Assembly (NCBI GenBank): GCA_036874045.1
Contig: CM072345.1
Coordinates: 11,766,501 to 11,830,500 of the forward strand
DNA length: 64,000 nucleotides
Reading direction: 5' to 3'
Source: Cymodocea nodosa
Taxonomy: Eukaryota > Streptophyta > Magnoliopsida > Alismatales > Cymodoceaceae
The position numbers and the translations under genes were made by a program. Under the pieces are notes generated by a model that saw nothing but the letters and a program-made list of their open reading frames with translations, did no database searches and was not told where the DNA came from. Positions 21,773-33,923 of the stretch are shown here, piece after piece. Every line of letters starts with the position of its first letter. Position 1 is the stretch's first letter.

Positions 21773-24070
21773 TGTTCTCTTACTGTTTAACGTGAGTTTG
21801 CATCACATTAATATATATATATATACATTCGAAATTTCTCAAGAATTAATGAGTACTTTCGTACCTTGCATTTTCTTAAAGAGAAGAATGCTTTATTCAT
21901 ATCATGTTAAGTGCATTAAAATATCACTTAAAAAGAAAAAATATTATTTTGTTGATTGTAGGGAAAATTACAAAAATTTATTATACAAGATAATTCACAA
22001 GGGAAATGATGGATATGTATTTAGTGTGGACCAAACACAGGTATTTGTGTATTTGCAATGAACCTAAACAATAGGTATTTGTGTTTTCTTTTATTCTATT
22101 TTGATTAACCACTTACATTTTTAGCAAACACGTGTACATACTTGACTTTGTCCATGTATCGTGGTGCATTTGGTGCACGTCTCTGTCTTGCATGGGTGCT
22201 TTTGTGGGTATTCGAGTACAAACATTTCTTTTTGCATGGGCACTTTTCATTTTCATTGTATTTCCCATTCATGCGGAGTTCCAGGCTTCAAGGGGCTATT
22301 CATGTATATCGTTCATGTCTTTCCATCTCATGATGGCTCATCATTCTTTTTTTAACATTATGTTGAATTTTAGTTTGACCCCGTAGCTGTTCATTTTCTT
22401 GGCAAGATGACCACAATCTGACCTAAACGATAGAATCTCGAATGTTATCGATAATTTAGGCAAGCAACCGAAGGTTCTGGCCTAATGATGGGATTTCAGA
22501 TGTTGTCGAAATTTATAGATGACTGATAGAAGGTTTCAGCCTGACAATGAGATTTTGATTGTTTTCCATCCACCTGCCTTGATCTAGGTGACGGTGGGGG
22601 CATGGGTGCTTCAATTGTCTGTGTCGGAACGCTGCAACGTCGTCTATTGACCTTGAAGTAGTTGGGAACCTTCTTGCTGTGTACGGTCGTTGTTGGATGT
22701 TGAAGAAAGAAGAAAGGGAGAAAGGAATGAAGAGAGAGCGAATGTGTGACGAGGCCAGGAGACTCACCTACTATTCCCACGTGGATTGATGGAAAGAGAA
22801 GACAGTGGTGTTGAGAATAACTATTATGGACTATTCGATATGAGAGTAATAATCTCACGTCAAAAAGCATGTGATTCTAGGACAGTCTTGGTACAAGAGT
22901 CTAGTCTAGACTCTTTTTTTATTACATGGATCTTTTAGGATGAACTCTCGTAGGCTTGTATCAATTGATGTTGGGTTGCTTTATGCCTTTTTCGCATTTG
23001 ACGGCCTAAGACCTGGTGGTTACCGGTGCTGTTCTTTCTTGAAGTGGGCTGTGACAATGGTGGGGCAGGAAGAAAAGCGAGGAGAGGGGGAATTTTGAGA
23101 GAAAGAGAGGGAAAGAGAAAGCTAGGTAATATGTTGGGAAGATCTTTAATCACCCCTGATCTTCTTTCAGATAAAGTTTCCTTAAATACATGCAGTGTTC
23201 TCGGATCATGAGGGCTCACGCGCACCACGCTCGGCCTCATTTAATCCTTACTTCATTGACAAAACACTACGTAACTAACTGAGCTATTAATATAAGTCCC
23301 TAATGGGATTACTACCGACCGCGTGCATCATTCGCGTTCTTCTTCCTCTCCGGTCGACACCTGGACGGGCGCCCCCTCTTGAACCCAACAATAATGCAGA
23401 TCTCTTCCGGTGGTTGCTTGCAGACGAACCTGATGGTTTTTTTTCTCTTTTCAAAATCCTCGTCACAAGTTGCGTTGATCAATTTTTAGAACGTCGATCT
23501 ACATAACCGACGGATCAAGCCATGTCTTCGTTTTTTAAAGGGGAAGCACGTCTTCCTATGTCGCCGCTATAGTCAAGTCTTGGGTTAGTTGCGTTTGGGT
23601 AAGTCTATGTATTCCATGATTATTCTTGAGATTTAAAAATTCAAAAGTACAATATTTTAATTGAAATTGTAAAATAAAATCATCATGTTGTATCAACAAA
23701 ATCATCACTACATGTTTAAAATAATAAAAGGTAAATTACATTATAAAATTTTAAATTCTATTTGAAACAACAAAATGTAAATTACAATGAATATGTACAT
23801 TCTAATGTTGGCAATGTTCTTAATGACAACCATCCCATATTACAATCATGATATTTTTACAAAATTTATCATCAATTTCTTTCATTTACTCTTACTATTG
23901 TTGCCTATAGTATTAATTATTTCTTCTTGTCGTTTCATATTTGTAGAGTCTTCTAATACTACATCACATTGATCTTCTTGTAACTCATCCTCAAGATCTT
24001 AACATAAATATGTTATATTTACTTTACGAATAAAATTGTGAATTAAAAAATATGTTAAAACTATTTTTAC
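21773..24070. other. Intergenic, probably degraded retroelement sequence
   Basis: No convincing gene. The part at 22400-23420 is GC-richer than its surroundings. It has features seen in Ty3/gypsy flanks, such as GTGCACG, GGTCGTTGTTGG and the GGGCTCACGCGCACCACGC stretch near 23211, so it may be LTR or untranslated sequence of the element whose gag scrap is at 21536-21772. From 23590 on it is AT-rich. Confidence 0.35.
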
Positions 24071-24079
24071 TTGAGTTGT

Positions 24080-25060
24080 GAAAGGAAATGACATATTTTT
24101 GTAATTTTATAAAACAATGTTTTACTACTCCAAATATATATTCAATTACCATCCTTAACTACGAATATCTATAATTAAAGTTTTTCAGTGCATTAGTTAG
24201 TTGATTTTTTTCATATTCTGACAAGTGATATTGAACACTTCAAAATAAACATATAAACTCAAACTTATTTGAAAATCCAACATCAACTAAGTAAAATTTA
24301 ACTACATGTAATTGAACAATAATGAAAATAAATTCAATTTTGACTAAGTGAAATAAAACTAGTTCATTAGTGCCACACCTCATGGAACAACTAAACTCTT
24401 GCATTCACTTGTTACATCTTGAAGGAGTCTAGCATTAGTAGTCGAGTCTTCCCACTTACTAACATAGGTAAATTCCATATCAAAATTGTAAATAGTCAAA
24501 ATATTTTGTGACAATTCACCTTTTTTGTTTCTAAATCGTGCATTTTCCTTTTCATAAATTATAGTTTTAATATGTATACCATCAATAGCACCTATATAAT
24601 CCTATTTGTACACAAAAAATATTTAAATAAATAACATTAAATAAGAAGATGTAAAATAAAGGTTGAAGTGTCTATCTTGAGGTATAAATAAACATTGAAG
24701 TCATTCTGAATTCGACTGTAACTACTTCATATTTAACTAAAAGTATATCACCTATTTTTAATATAGCATTAATCATTTCATTGAAACATATAGTGATAGT
24801 CCACGTTGAACGATGAAAACACTCTCTAATTACTTAATACCTTTAATTTTATCCAACTATCACTAAAAAAATTACAAGTTTCTCCTCTACAGTCATATTT
24901 TTATTATCTAATATTACTTTTGTATTTATTAATAAACTACAAAATTGTGAAAAAAACATATTGACTCATTTGATAAATTTTCTTGTAATTGTATACTTGA
25001 TATGATAATGAAGAATCTAATAATCTTTGTATATATTCTATTCATTCCCTACTATATATA
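24080..25060 (-). pseudogene. PIF/Harbinger transposase remnant
   Basis: The minus strand keeps scattered pieces of a DDE transposase of the HARBI1 type. In order: IQRLLDSSLSYQ near 25000, DYIGAIDGIHIK near 24590, the frame RFRNKKGELSQNIL, then FDMEFTYVSKWEDSTTNARL near 24440-24490, KFYLVDVGFSNKFEF near 24270, and a MVIEYIFGVVKHCF stretch near 24150. These match the family order (GAIDGTHI, FDM-F-YV--GWEGS--D-R-, YLVDAGY, VIER-FG-LK). Several in-frame stops and missing parts make it inactive. Together with the Myb/SANT-like remnant upstream it forms the two-gene layout of PIF/Harbinger elements. I could not find the element ends. Confidence 0.7.
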
Positions 25061-25479
25061 CGAGTGACGGATGCTTCAATTCCATTTGTAGCAATTCCAT
25101 ATAGAAATTGCCATGTTGCCATTATCACTTTTTTTTTTCTTTCTTTGTTCTTCATCTTCATAAATAATGAACATAGAGGACTTTATAAATTCTTGTTCCT
25201 ACCTCTGTACCCATCATCACATATGAATTAATAAATAAAACATAACACAAGCAACCATGAAACCCAAAAAACATATCAAATGAATTAACAAAATGTTCAC
25301 AACATTACAAAGACATTTAAACATATCAAACATGTGGAATAAAATTATCTATTACAACATAAAAGACAAAGTTCATATAACAAAGGAAACTAACAAAGTT
25401 CAAATAATACACTTCAACCCTAATGCAAAAAACAGCACATCACTTCAAGTTAAACTTCAATCATGAAGTTTTCATCTTA

Positions 25480-26450
25480 GTTGGTAGACGCCTAAATTAA
25501 ATTTTCTTTGATTCTATCTCTAATAATTGCATTACCTTATATTTCTTTTCTTTTGTAAGATCTAAAAGTGAAAGTCAAATAGTCATAATGTCATTTTCTT
25601 CGCACTCTTTTTTCTTTAAGAATTCCATCATCTTCTCCATATAAGCAAATTTCTTTTCTTCCCTACATTCTGTAAATGTCATCTTCCTCTCTTTCATATA
25701 TTCTATAAAAACCATCTTCTCTTATTGCATACGTTCTACAACAACCATTTTTTTCCCCTACATCAAAATCATTTTCTCTTATAGTTATGTCATACACTCT
25801 ATGTAAGTTGCCTTCTTCATATTTTCTTCTATATTGTTACTAAAATAATTCATAAACAATACACCATCTTTCATCGTAGTTGCTATAAGTTGTGATTCAA
25901 TATGTGGACATAGACGTTTTGCTTTCCCACATGAGTCAACATCATTCACAGAAGGAGAAGCTTGAGCAAGAGGAGTTTGAGTTTCAACATCAAATTCCAT
26001 AGGATTTTGAGTGGATAGTATGTTCTTGAAGTCATTTGTATCTTTCATTCAAGTTAATGTATCTTAGATTTGATGTACTCATTCTAATTGACCCTATTGC
26101 AAGATTTTCTTTAAATATCATTTGAAGTTGATCAAATATAGGACATGTCTTGCCCTTGTATTGTACACAATCTAGATAAATTTATTAAAAAAATATATAA
26201 GTACAACTTATATGATTATCACATGTTAAATAAAATTTTGATAGAATTAAACTAATCGTAACGAAATCATCTCAAACTTCTTTTGGGATATCAGTATGTC
26301 CATAAATGAAGTTTCATCGCTAACTACTTTGTGCATCAATCTTAATATAAATTTTGTATATTTGTCTCTACATTTTTAGTTAATTGTTTATATTTTTCTT
26401 TTAGATGTTACTTCTTATTTCTTTATTATAATTATCAATTACTTTCATCT
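25480..26450 (-). pseudogene. Myb/SANT-like second gene of the Harbinger element, decayed
   Basis: Minus-strand frame 26048-25785 is open (87 codons). Upstream of it the broken frame holds YKGKTCPIFDQLQMIF followed by KENLAIGS, which matches the region after the Myb/SANT-like domain in plant L10-interacting Myb-type proteins. Downstream (to about 25480) are Lys/Glu/Met-rich repeats such as KMVFIEYMKERKMTFTECRE, interrupted by stops. Harbinger elements carry such a DNA-binding partner beside the transposase, and the position and strand fit. The assignment is by motif likeness. Confidence 0.5.
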
Positions 26451-27175
26451 ATGCATCAATTCATATCTTTTCGTTGAGAGTTTTACTATTTCCCTTCTTA
26501 ATAGTGTCACACATATTGTTTAATACCATCTTGTTTACTTAAATACTTTAATTAAAATAAGATCTTCCACCACTTTTCTGCTTATCCATTTCTTAGAAAT
26601 ATACATTTGAACAAAATACAAATAAAAACTTAGAAAAGAAAAATCGTCAATAAAATGCACTAATTAGGGAAGACAAGTAAAGCAAAAGATAAGCTAAAAC
26701 ATAAAAAGTTTTCTTCTTAAAGTAGAAATCTTAATAGTTACATGGGTAGTAGCAACACCAAGGTTTCGTCGTCAACAAGTTGGAAGAAGAGAGGGTGAAA
26801 TTTAAAGAAGAATTTATCTTAGTTTTACATAGCATGAATGATGGATGACATATTTTGTTACTAGAACTATTCCAAGTGATGACTAGTGTACCATAGAGAC
26901 TCTATTATGTTGTCATAACCATGTGAAATCCATTAATAAGTAACTATTTCTTGGTATCCTAGATGAGAAGTATTTTGATGCGTTTATTTATTTTATGTTT
27001 TAACAATTTGATGCACATGGGTCACCCCCATTTTCCCATATTATTGTTGTTTCTTAATATAGAGCACCAGAATGTTCACAAGAAATTTCAAGATTTCTTA
27101 GGTTTCTCTTTTGACTAATCTAATGCCAGTAAACATAGAGACTTTGCCATCCTTGATATCGTAGGCTTAAACATG

Positions 27176-27808
27176 AAAGAATGATCATGTCTGTGTATCA
27201 ATAAAATGACGTAAAACGTTGAAAAGAAAATAATAATAAAAAATTTATCATTTTTTAAGTGTCTGTATATCAAATAAGTTTTCATCATTTTTTATCATTT
27301 TTCTCTGTATATAAGAAAAAATTTCTTTTATTTTCCAACCTTTTGATACCTAAAATTAATAGAAAATGAAGAAAAAGAAAATGTAAATTATCACAAAATA
27401 TATTAAAAGTATGTAATTTTGATATAGAAATTGTTTATTCTTAGTAGATATGAATTAATATTATGAAAAATATATAAAACAATAAAGATATGTGAAATAT
27501 ATTTTATATTATAATTATTATTACAAATGATTCTATCTTATATTATCTATAATAAATTTTGTTATTTTTTATCTTACAAATAAATACAAAAAATATTTAA
27601 TTTATTAATTTTAACATTTTTATTTTATAAATAAATAAATATATTTTACATTCTTTAATTTTTTTATTATTATTTATTTTATACACAAATACTTTGATTT
27701 TCTATTAACTTTTTTTATTACTTTCTGTCATTTTACTTTTTATTATTTTTTATGATATTCTATTACTTTCTTTGCACTATTTTCTCACGTATAAAAACTC
27801 CCTTACGA
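27176..27808 (+). mobile_element. AT-rich MITE family, copy A
   Basis: This 0.63-kb AT-rich block matches the block at 36005-36655 in the same orientation and the block at 29625-30118 in reverse. Shared words in order include TGAAGAAAAAGAAAATGTAA, AATTATCACA, TGTAATTTTGATATA, ATATTATCTATAATAAATTT, and AATATTTAATTTATTAATTT. The right end has CGTATAAAAACTCCCTT. It encodes no protein. Confidence 0.75.
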
Positions 27809-29620
27809 AGAGATGGAATTTATTTTCCGTTAACGTGCGCCGTCATGCCTCAAGCCCTTATTACTTAAATTCAAAACGTTATAACCTTATAACTATACAT
27901 GGGATATCACGAATGTAACGATATCACAAAGGAGAGTAGAGTCTTCTCTCCTTCGCTCACCACCTAAGAAAGATATATTAATTATTTATGTTAACCAGCG
28001 CACACGCAAGAGGAATAACTGAACCAAGCAATTTCCATAAATGTACAGACATGTCGTGAAATTAGACGGAATTTCCTTTTTACCTTCCATCTCCTTTGGA
28101 GGGTCATCTAAGAAAGCCTGGTACTCCATTCTTTCTAGCCTTTTTTTTAGATAGTTCGGCTTGATAAGAATAATATCATTTTTCAGAAATAAAAGGTGAA
28201 ATGTCAACATATTTTTCTATCAGATTTTTTTAATCTATCTTTGATCTGTTAGAAAAGCAGATTCAATTTGGCAACAATATTCTTCACATTTACCAGTCTT
28301 AGTGGTTAACGTGTCGACTGATCTGGCCAACGTTTTTGGAAGATCCCATGTAGAAATAGTTGAAGCTGAAGAAAATAGTTAATATTATTTCTCTACTTTT
28401 TAATCTCTATTTGAAACCATCGCTTCTGTATAAGCCTTTTTATGTTTTATACATACACTTCCGTCAAAACGTGATTTCATATCGGGAACTTTAATATATC
28501 TTTCTACCTTTCTAAAAATAAAGTTTTGGGTTTCTAGAAGGAAATCATACATCATTGAATGCGGTGTCCAAGATTCCTGTCTCTTGAGATACTTTGTTTT
28601 TTTATTTAAGAAAAAAAGAAGAAGCTTGAGATGCTGTGGTTCGCCGAAACGGAAGAAGACACCGCATGTCATACGTATCGGGTCGAGCGAAGCCAAATGA
28701 AGTGACTTTGACTCGATTATTAGGAACGATGCTTATAATCATTTTAATATTTAAATGCTACCAGATCCAACATGTTGTCACCGGACACGTTTGCAATGAT
28801 GAGAGACGCAGCCGTAGGTATACCGTTTCCACACGTCTATGCTTGAGCTTTTGGATTGTAATTAGAAAAGAAAGAAGGACAATAATCGGAAAAATAACAT
28901 TTGAATTTGAAAAGTATTTGTATTCTGCCATAATATCTAGAGCACTTTAAGAAGAAGTTATTTTTATTTCACATAAGATATTCGATTGCTTACCTCGAAA
29001 CGATTTGATTACGTGGAACGTACCGGAAACGATTTACATCCAATTACGTCGTGGATTTTTCATACGAACTTTTTGATTGGACGTAAAATAACGTCGGATT
29101 AATTCTGACGTGACGTTTAGACTTGAAAAACGTTCGAGTTGATGTTTTATCCTCCTGTAAAGTTCGAGCGCACTTTTTCGAACGAACATTTTTATAACTA
29201 CGAATTCGAAATAAGACTGCGGACTATGCAGAATCGTTGTCGGTAGGAACGGAAGCCTGGAACGAAGAAATGTAAAAATAAAAACACAAATCGTAGAAAA
29301 TAGAATCGACCTGGACCACCGGAGATGTTCTTCTAGAACCGATGCACGACTTCTAGAACGTAGCGACGACGTGTCATTAACAGGAATGAGAATTTTAAAT
29401 GTTTTGTTTCCTCCACCCATCTTGGTCTTTCTTCCAGAAGCAAGACACTCCTTCCTCACCACATGTCCGAATGCGGATTCCTGGCCACAGACGAATAAGT
29501 GAGCAAACGTTACGTGACAAGTGGCCTTCTTATTTGGGCGTATCTCAGATTTTTTTTTTATCGACGTATTCGAATTCTGAGATTAACTTCAATGACTTGG
29601 AAACGATGCTATTAATGTTA
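27809..29620. other. Intergenic, no gene seen; contains an ACGT-dense stretch
   Basis: No exon with family likeness on either strand. At about 28660-29570 there are roughly fifteen ACGT tetramers, eight of them between 28990 and 29140, far above what an AT-rich sequence should hold. Repeated AAACGATTT and GGAAACG words are also present. The nature of this block is unknown. Confidence 0.4.
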
Positions 29621-29624
29621 CCTA

Positions 29625-30118
29625 ATAAGAGTTGTTTGTGCTAACAAAAAGTTAATAAAAAATTAAGATATTTGTATATTAAATAAAAAATGACGTAATT
29701 TAAAAAATATATATTTATACATATAACAAAAAATCATAGAATGTAAAATAATATATTTATTTATAAAATAAGAAATGTTAAAATTAATAAATTAAATATT
29801 TTTATTTATCTATAAGATCGAAAATAACAAAATTTATTATAGATAATATAAAATAAAATTATTTGTGACAATAATTATAATATAAATTATATTTCACATA
29901 TTTTTATTATTTTACATATATCTCGTAATATTAATTTTCGTCTACTAAGAATATAAATAATTTTTATATTAAAATTATACGTTATTAATAAATTTTATGT
30001 TAATTTATATTTTATATTTATTTATTTTCTATCAATTTTAAATATCAAAAAACTAAAAAAAATTCTTATATACAAAAAATAATAATAATATACTTAAAAA
30101 CCCGTAAACATCTCTTAT
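29625..30118 (-). mobile_element. AT-rich MITE family, copy B (inverted), next to the J-protein gene
   Basis: Reverse-oriented relative of copies A and C, about 0.5 kb. The left end ATAAGAGTTGTTT and the right end AAACATCTCTTAT form an inverted terminal repeat with one mismatch. The flanking CTA and CGA are an imperfect 3-bp pair, so the target duplication is uncertain. Its right end lies only about 136 bp before the start codon of the J-protein, so it probably sits in or against that promoter. Confidence 0.75.
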
Positions 30119-30254
30119 CGATGATAGAAAAACTTCTAAATCTCTGAAACCGCAACCTTCTAGTGCTCGGGGGATAAGCACCGGGTGGGCCCCACGGGTT
30201 TACACTTTGACGATAAATGCCAACCCCTACCACCCAGTTCTTCCTCACCACGCC

Positions 30255-30740
30255 ATGTTCACCGCCCCATCCCTTTCCTTCTCTCGACAACTCCACCCTT
30301 CGAACCATCTCCACCGTCCGTCCTCCGCCGCTCCCTCCTTCGTCCCCCGCGCCACCTCGATCCCGATGGCCGTCGCCTCCGTCACGACGGCCCCGTCGCT
30401 GTACGAGGTGCTGGATGTCCGTTCCGCGGCTTCGGGACAGGAGATCAAAGCGGCGTACCGGAAATTGGCCAGGGCGTGCCACCCTGACGTCGTGGCTGTG
30501 CATCGTAAGGACATGTCGGCCGACAAGTTCATGAGAATCCACGCGGCGTACGAGACACTTTCCGATCCGGAGAAGAGGGCCGACTACGATCGCAGCCTCC
30601 TGAAGGTCACGAACCGCCGGGTCATGTACAGATCGACCTCGTTCTCCTCTTCTTCTTCTTCACCTTCGCCGCGTGGCTCCCCCTCGTCCTTCTCCAGCTT
30701 CACCACCAGGAGGTACTGGGAGACCGATCAGTGTTGGTAG
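30255..30740 (+). CDS. J11: Chloroplast J-domain protein, DnaJ11-like
   Basis: Intronless frame of 161 codons, a small J-protein expected to stimulate an Hsp70 in the plastid stroma. Residues 1 to about 35 are rich in Ser, Pro and Ala, with Arg and His and few acidic residues, as in a chloroplast transit peptide. The J-domain runs from about 48 to 114 (SLYEVLDV ... [10 protein letters not shown] ... HPD at 76-78 ... [18 protein letters not shown]), with the catalytic HPD intact. A Ser-rich tail follows, and the stop is at 30738-30740. Length equals that of Arabidopsis J11 as I recall it, about 161. I chose the ATG at 30255; an in-frame ATG at 30207 would add 16 residues that look less like a transit start. 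Very GC-rich against AT-rich flanks. Confidence 0.88.
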   Translation: MFTAPSLSFSRQLHPSNHLHRPSSAAPSFVPRATSIPMAVASVTTAPSLYEVLDVRSAASGQEIKAAYRKLARACHPDVVAVHRKDMSADKFMRIHAAYETLSDPEKRADYDRSLLKVTNRRVMYRSTSFSSSSSSPSPRGSPSSFSSFTTRRYWETDQCW

Positions 30741-31725
30741 TGCCTGGCCTTGCTTCTGATCGGCGACAGAATCAAACAAGAGAGACGACACATCGGTCGT
30801 TTCTTATCCCGAATTCGCGGAGGAGGAGGACGACAGTGGTTGGGGGACGGGAACGCGTCCGTGGTTTGTACTTGTCAATCGTCGTCTGATTTGATGAGCA
30901 CCGCCGTGTAAGATCATCGAAAACAGAGGAGGCAATATCATATATTCTTCCTTGGGGAGATGGAAAATGATCTGTGATGATAGATGTACAAGTTCCAATT
31001 GGGGGAATCAAGATGACGATCGCCTGGGATTTTGTAATTGACAAAATATTAAGATACGGATGCGTTTTTTGCGGTCTACAATTGGACCCCCACGTTTCCC
31101 TTCTGTTTTCACTTTTTCAAAAAAAAAAAAATTCCCTTCATAAAAGTTTTTAATGGATCTTTTTGATAAATTTTAAAGATACGTCTATAATTGTTATAAG
31201 AAATCAAGTGTGACAAATATTACTTCATATTTGAGTTTACAAAATAAGGTTTTGTGGGTTTTTTCTCTCATTTTTTTTGTCTGGGGTACTCCGTAGGCGT
31301 GAGTCATCGCAACATCCATTTTAACAAAGTTTACCACGAGTACCAAAATTGACATAGAATATGAATCTCTTATCTACGAAATGAAATACGCCTCACCTTT
31401 AATGGAGAGTGCTTCAGTAAGGTTAGGAAAGTTTGAAAAAGGTAACTTTAAGAAAGTGTTTCCTAAAGCAAGTATATTTGTATAGTATGGAGACCTTGGA
31501 AAACATTTTTCCCAAGTTCTTAGTATATTTGTTATAAAAAGGTTCTTGAGAGATGATTTTGTGACTCCCTCGTTGATAAGGTTCAGGAATTATCTACTTA
31601 AAAATCCCTAAAAGTCCTTGTCGATCGAAACCATCGTTCGCTACTCTCCTCTCGTGTCTACCCAAGTTTCACAAACAAAAGCCGTTTGCCACTCCCCTCA
31701 CGTCTACCTGAGTTTCTTTCGACCG
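30741..31725. other. J-protein 3' UTR and intergenic DNA
   Basis: The first 300 bp probably hold the 3' UTR. The rest is AT-rich with an A homopolymer near 31120. I see no gene or RNA feature. Confidence 0.5.
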
Positions 31726-31729
31726 TTTG

Positions 31730-32130
31730 TCTGCCACTCTCCTTGTGTCATACCCAATCTTTCGAATGAGAACCATCTGCTACTCGCAATCACTCAAGTT
31801 TTCCTCCCACAATCCACCATCGCAACAAAAGCCCTTAATCTGTCATCCTGACCATCGCTCGAGTTTTCCACCCTTCATCCACCGTCACAAACAAAAGCTC
31901 CCAATTCACCATCTTGACCGTCACTCGTAATCGCTCAAGTTTTCCTCCCTCAATCCACTATCGCAACAAAAGATCCCAATCTGCCGCCCTAACCGCTGCT
32001 CGAGTTCTCCTCCCTCAATCCACTATCACAACAAAAGCTCCCAATCTGTCGTCCTGACCGCTGCTCGCGACTGCCATCTATTTTGCTCACCTAATCCATC
32101 GCCCTGACCGTCACTCGTGACTACCATCTG
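31730..32130 (+). repeat. Minisatellite, units of about 56-84 bp
   Basis: Four to five imperfect units share CTCAAGTTTTCCTCCCTCAA, then TCCACTATCGCAACAAAAGC, then CCCAATCTGYCGYCCTGACC and GCTGCTCG. The AACAAAAG core lies at about 31824, 31890, 31974 and 32030. The array has CG in most units and is pyrimidine-rich on the plus strand. It encodes no recognisable protein. Confidence 0.7.
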
Positions 32131-32199
32131 TTTTTCTTGCCTGATCTACCGTTTGCCCCCAAGGTTTTTGCCATCAATTTTCATCAATCTAACGTCTGT

Positions 32200-33440
32200 T
32201 ACTCTCCGAAGGTATACCTTTCAGTTTGTACTTGTAGGATGTCGAATGTAAATGTATCAGATGTTGTACCATATTTCATGGACTTGCACATATCCCTCTC
32301 ATTTAACCTATACACCATATTCCCCTTACAGGCAGGCAATATATATACTAAAGTGGTTGCTCCATTGGTACTTGTTTTGTTGTGTCACCATATTGAAGCA
32401 CAATTCAATATTCTAGTTAAGAAGCCTTCGAACGTATCAAAATTCTTTGTTGTTTTTTTTAAGCTGAGGATGGTCAATTTATTAAAAGATGCATTTTGAG
32501 GATTTGCATTATAAAAGTAAATTGAAAACCAGCAGCATGAAACACTAATGAACTTCCTTAGCTGGTTTTACCAATGCTTCATCACATTCTTATTAATCAT
32601 TTAACTTAGCTATTTAGATGTCTAAATGTATTATTTGATGCATTGAATTACTTGCCAACATGTCTTAATTCATCTGACTTTCTTTAGCAACCAAGTAAAT
32701 GTCTTTTCATAAGGATGTTCTATTTGGTTGAATGGAAATATTTCCATATACTTTGGAAATTAAACATAGTTTCTCACTTTAAATTTACTTTGATTTCTTG
32801 GTTTCTGTTATGAAACTCAAGTTTTGAATTAGCATGGTTATGCTATTTGATTTCAATTATTATGATTTCAGTCATTTTATGACAATGAATCCTTATTTAT
32901 TTATCTTTTAACATTAACCATCATTAAAATTGAATATAGTATAGGAAATATAGCTTCTAAAAAAGGAAATATGTAAATTGAAGCACAAAATAACATGAAT
33001 TTTTTTTAGGTATATTAGCTTCAAAAATAAAGGAAGGAAATGCAAAATAATAAGATGTTAAGCTTAAAGTGGAGACATGGATAAAGGTGATTGTCGAATA
33101 CAATACTCAAACAAATGTCAATGTCAAGAAAAAACATGTGGAAAGTAAAATGAAAAATTAGAGTACAATGAATAAAAACTATACAAAAATTTCAAATAAA
33201 GTAGATGGGGGTGAAATTATATTTGTAGCTATACTGATGTACCAAAGGAAATATGAAATAAATTTGTTCAAGTACATAAATATTTTATTTCATTACGTGG
33301 AACACATTTTTAATTCAATTCGTTAATAATAGTGGACTATTTATATGTTTTTTTTGCAACAACATCTAAAATGTAAATCATATGTAGAAAGTCATATCCT
33401 ATCTATGATGACTTATATATAGTGTTTGATGGTAATATGA
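32200..33440. other. Intergenic, no gene seen
   Basis: AT-rich sequence. An open frame of 120 codons at 32137-32499 has no recognisable family and an unremarkable composition. No RNA feature or clear transposon end was found. Confidence 0.45.
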
Positions 33441-33449
33441 CTATCGAAG

Positions 33450-33923
33450 TGAATAATCAAATTCTCTAAAATGTACAAGAAACACAAGAGAATGAAACTC
33501 TAGAACCTAAAGACACCATTCTCATTTTCAGTACTCAGCTTCCTCCATCAATTCTTGAATTCAAAGAGAGCCAAAGAAGTCTTAACCCTTGTAATATGGA
33601 GCAAATAGTTAGTAAAAAGGCAAATAAAAAGAGCTCAACTTGATGCAAAATCTTCTCAATCTATTGCAAAGTTAATGGATGAAATAAGTGGGTTTGCGAA
33701 AAAATTTGTACAACAAGATGAGCCATTTTATCAGAAGTCTAAATTAAGAAGAAAAACAGAACAATGTATTCCCTACTTGATAAAAATGAAAGGTTTTACT
33801 AAGGGAAAAAAACTCATTAAGGTTCAATTACTAGAAAATGAGATGAAAAAAATAGTTTTCCTGTCACTAAAGACTAATGAAGATAAGATTGAACGGTTGT
33901 GTTACAATTTGAAGGACAAGTGA
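33450..33923 (+). pseudogene. Possible Harbinger-associated Myb-type gene remnant
   Basis: The open frame 33675-33923 ends in QLLENEMKKIVFLSLKTNED followed by KIERL. This resembles the conserved C-terminal stretch of plant Myb/SANT-like proteins that travel with PIF/Harbinger elements (a hydrophobic LLE-, then F--L, then a W/L--RL). The upstream frame is broken by a stop near 33640. Likeness is weak, and it may be an unrelated fragment. Confidence 0.3.

Noticed and set aside
30066..30542. Frames antisense to the J-protein gene
   Set aside because: Shadows of GC-rich coding sequence; the plus strand has the intact J-domain with HPD.
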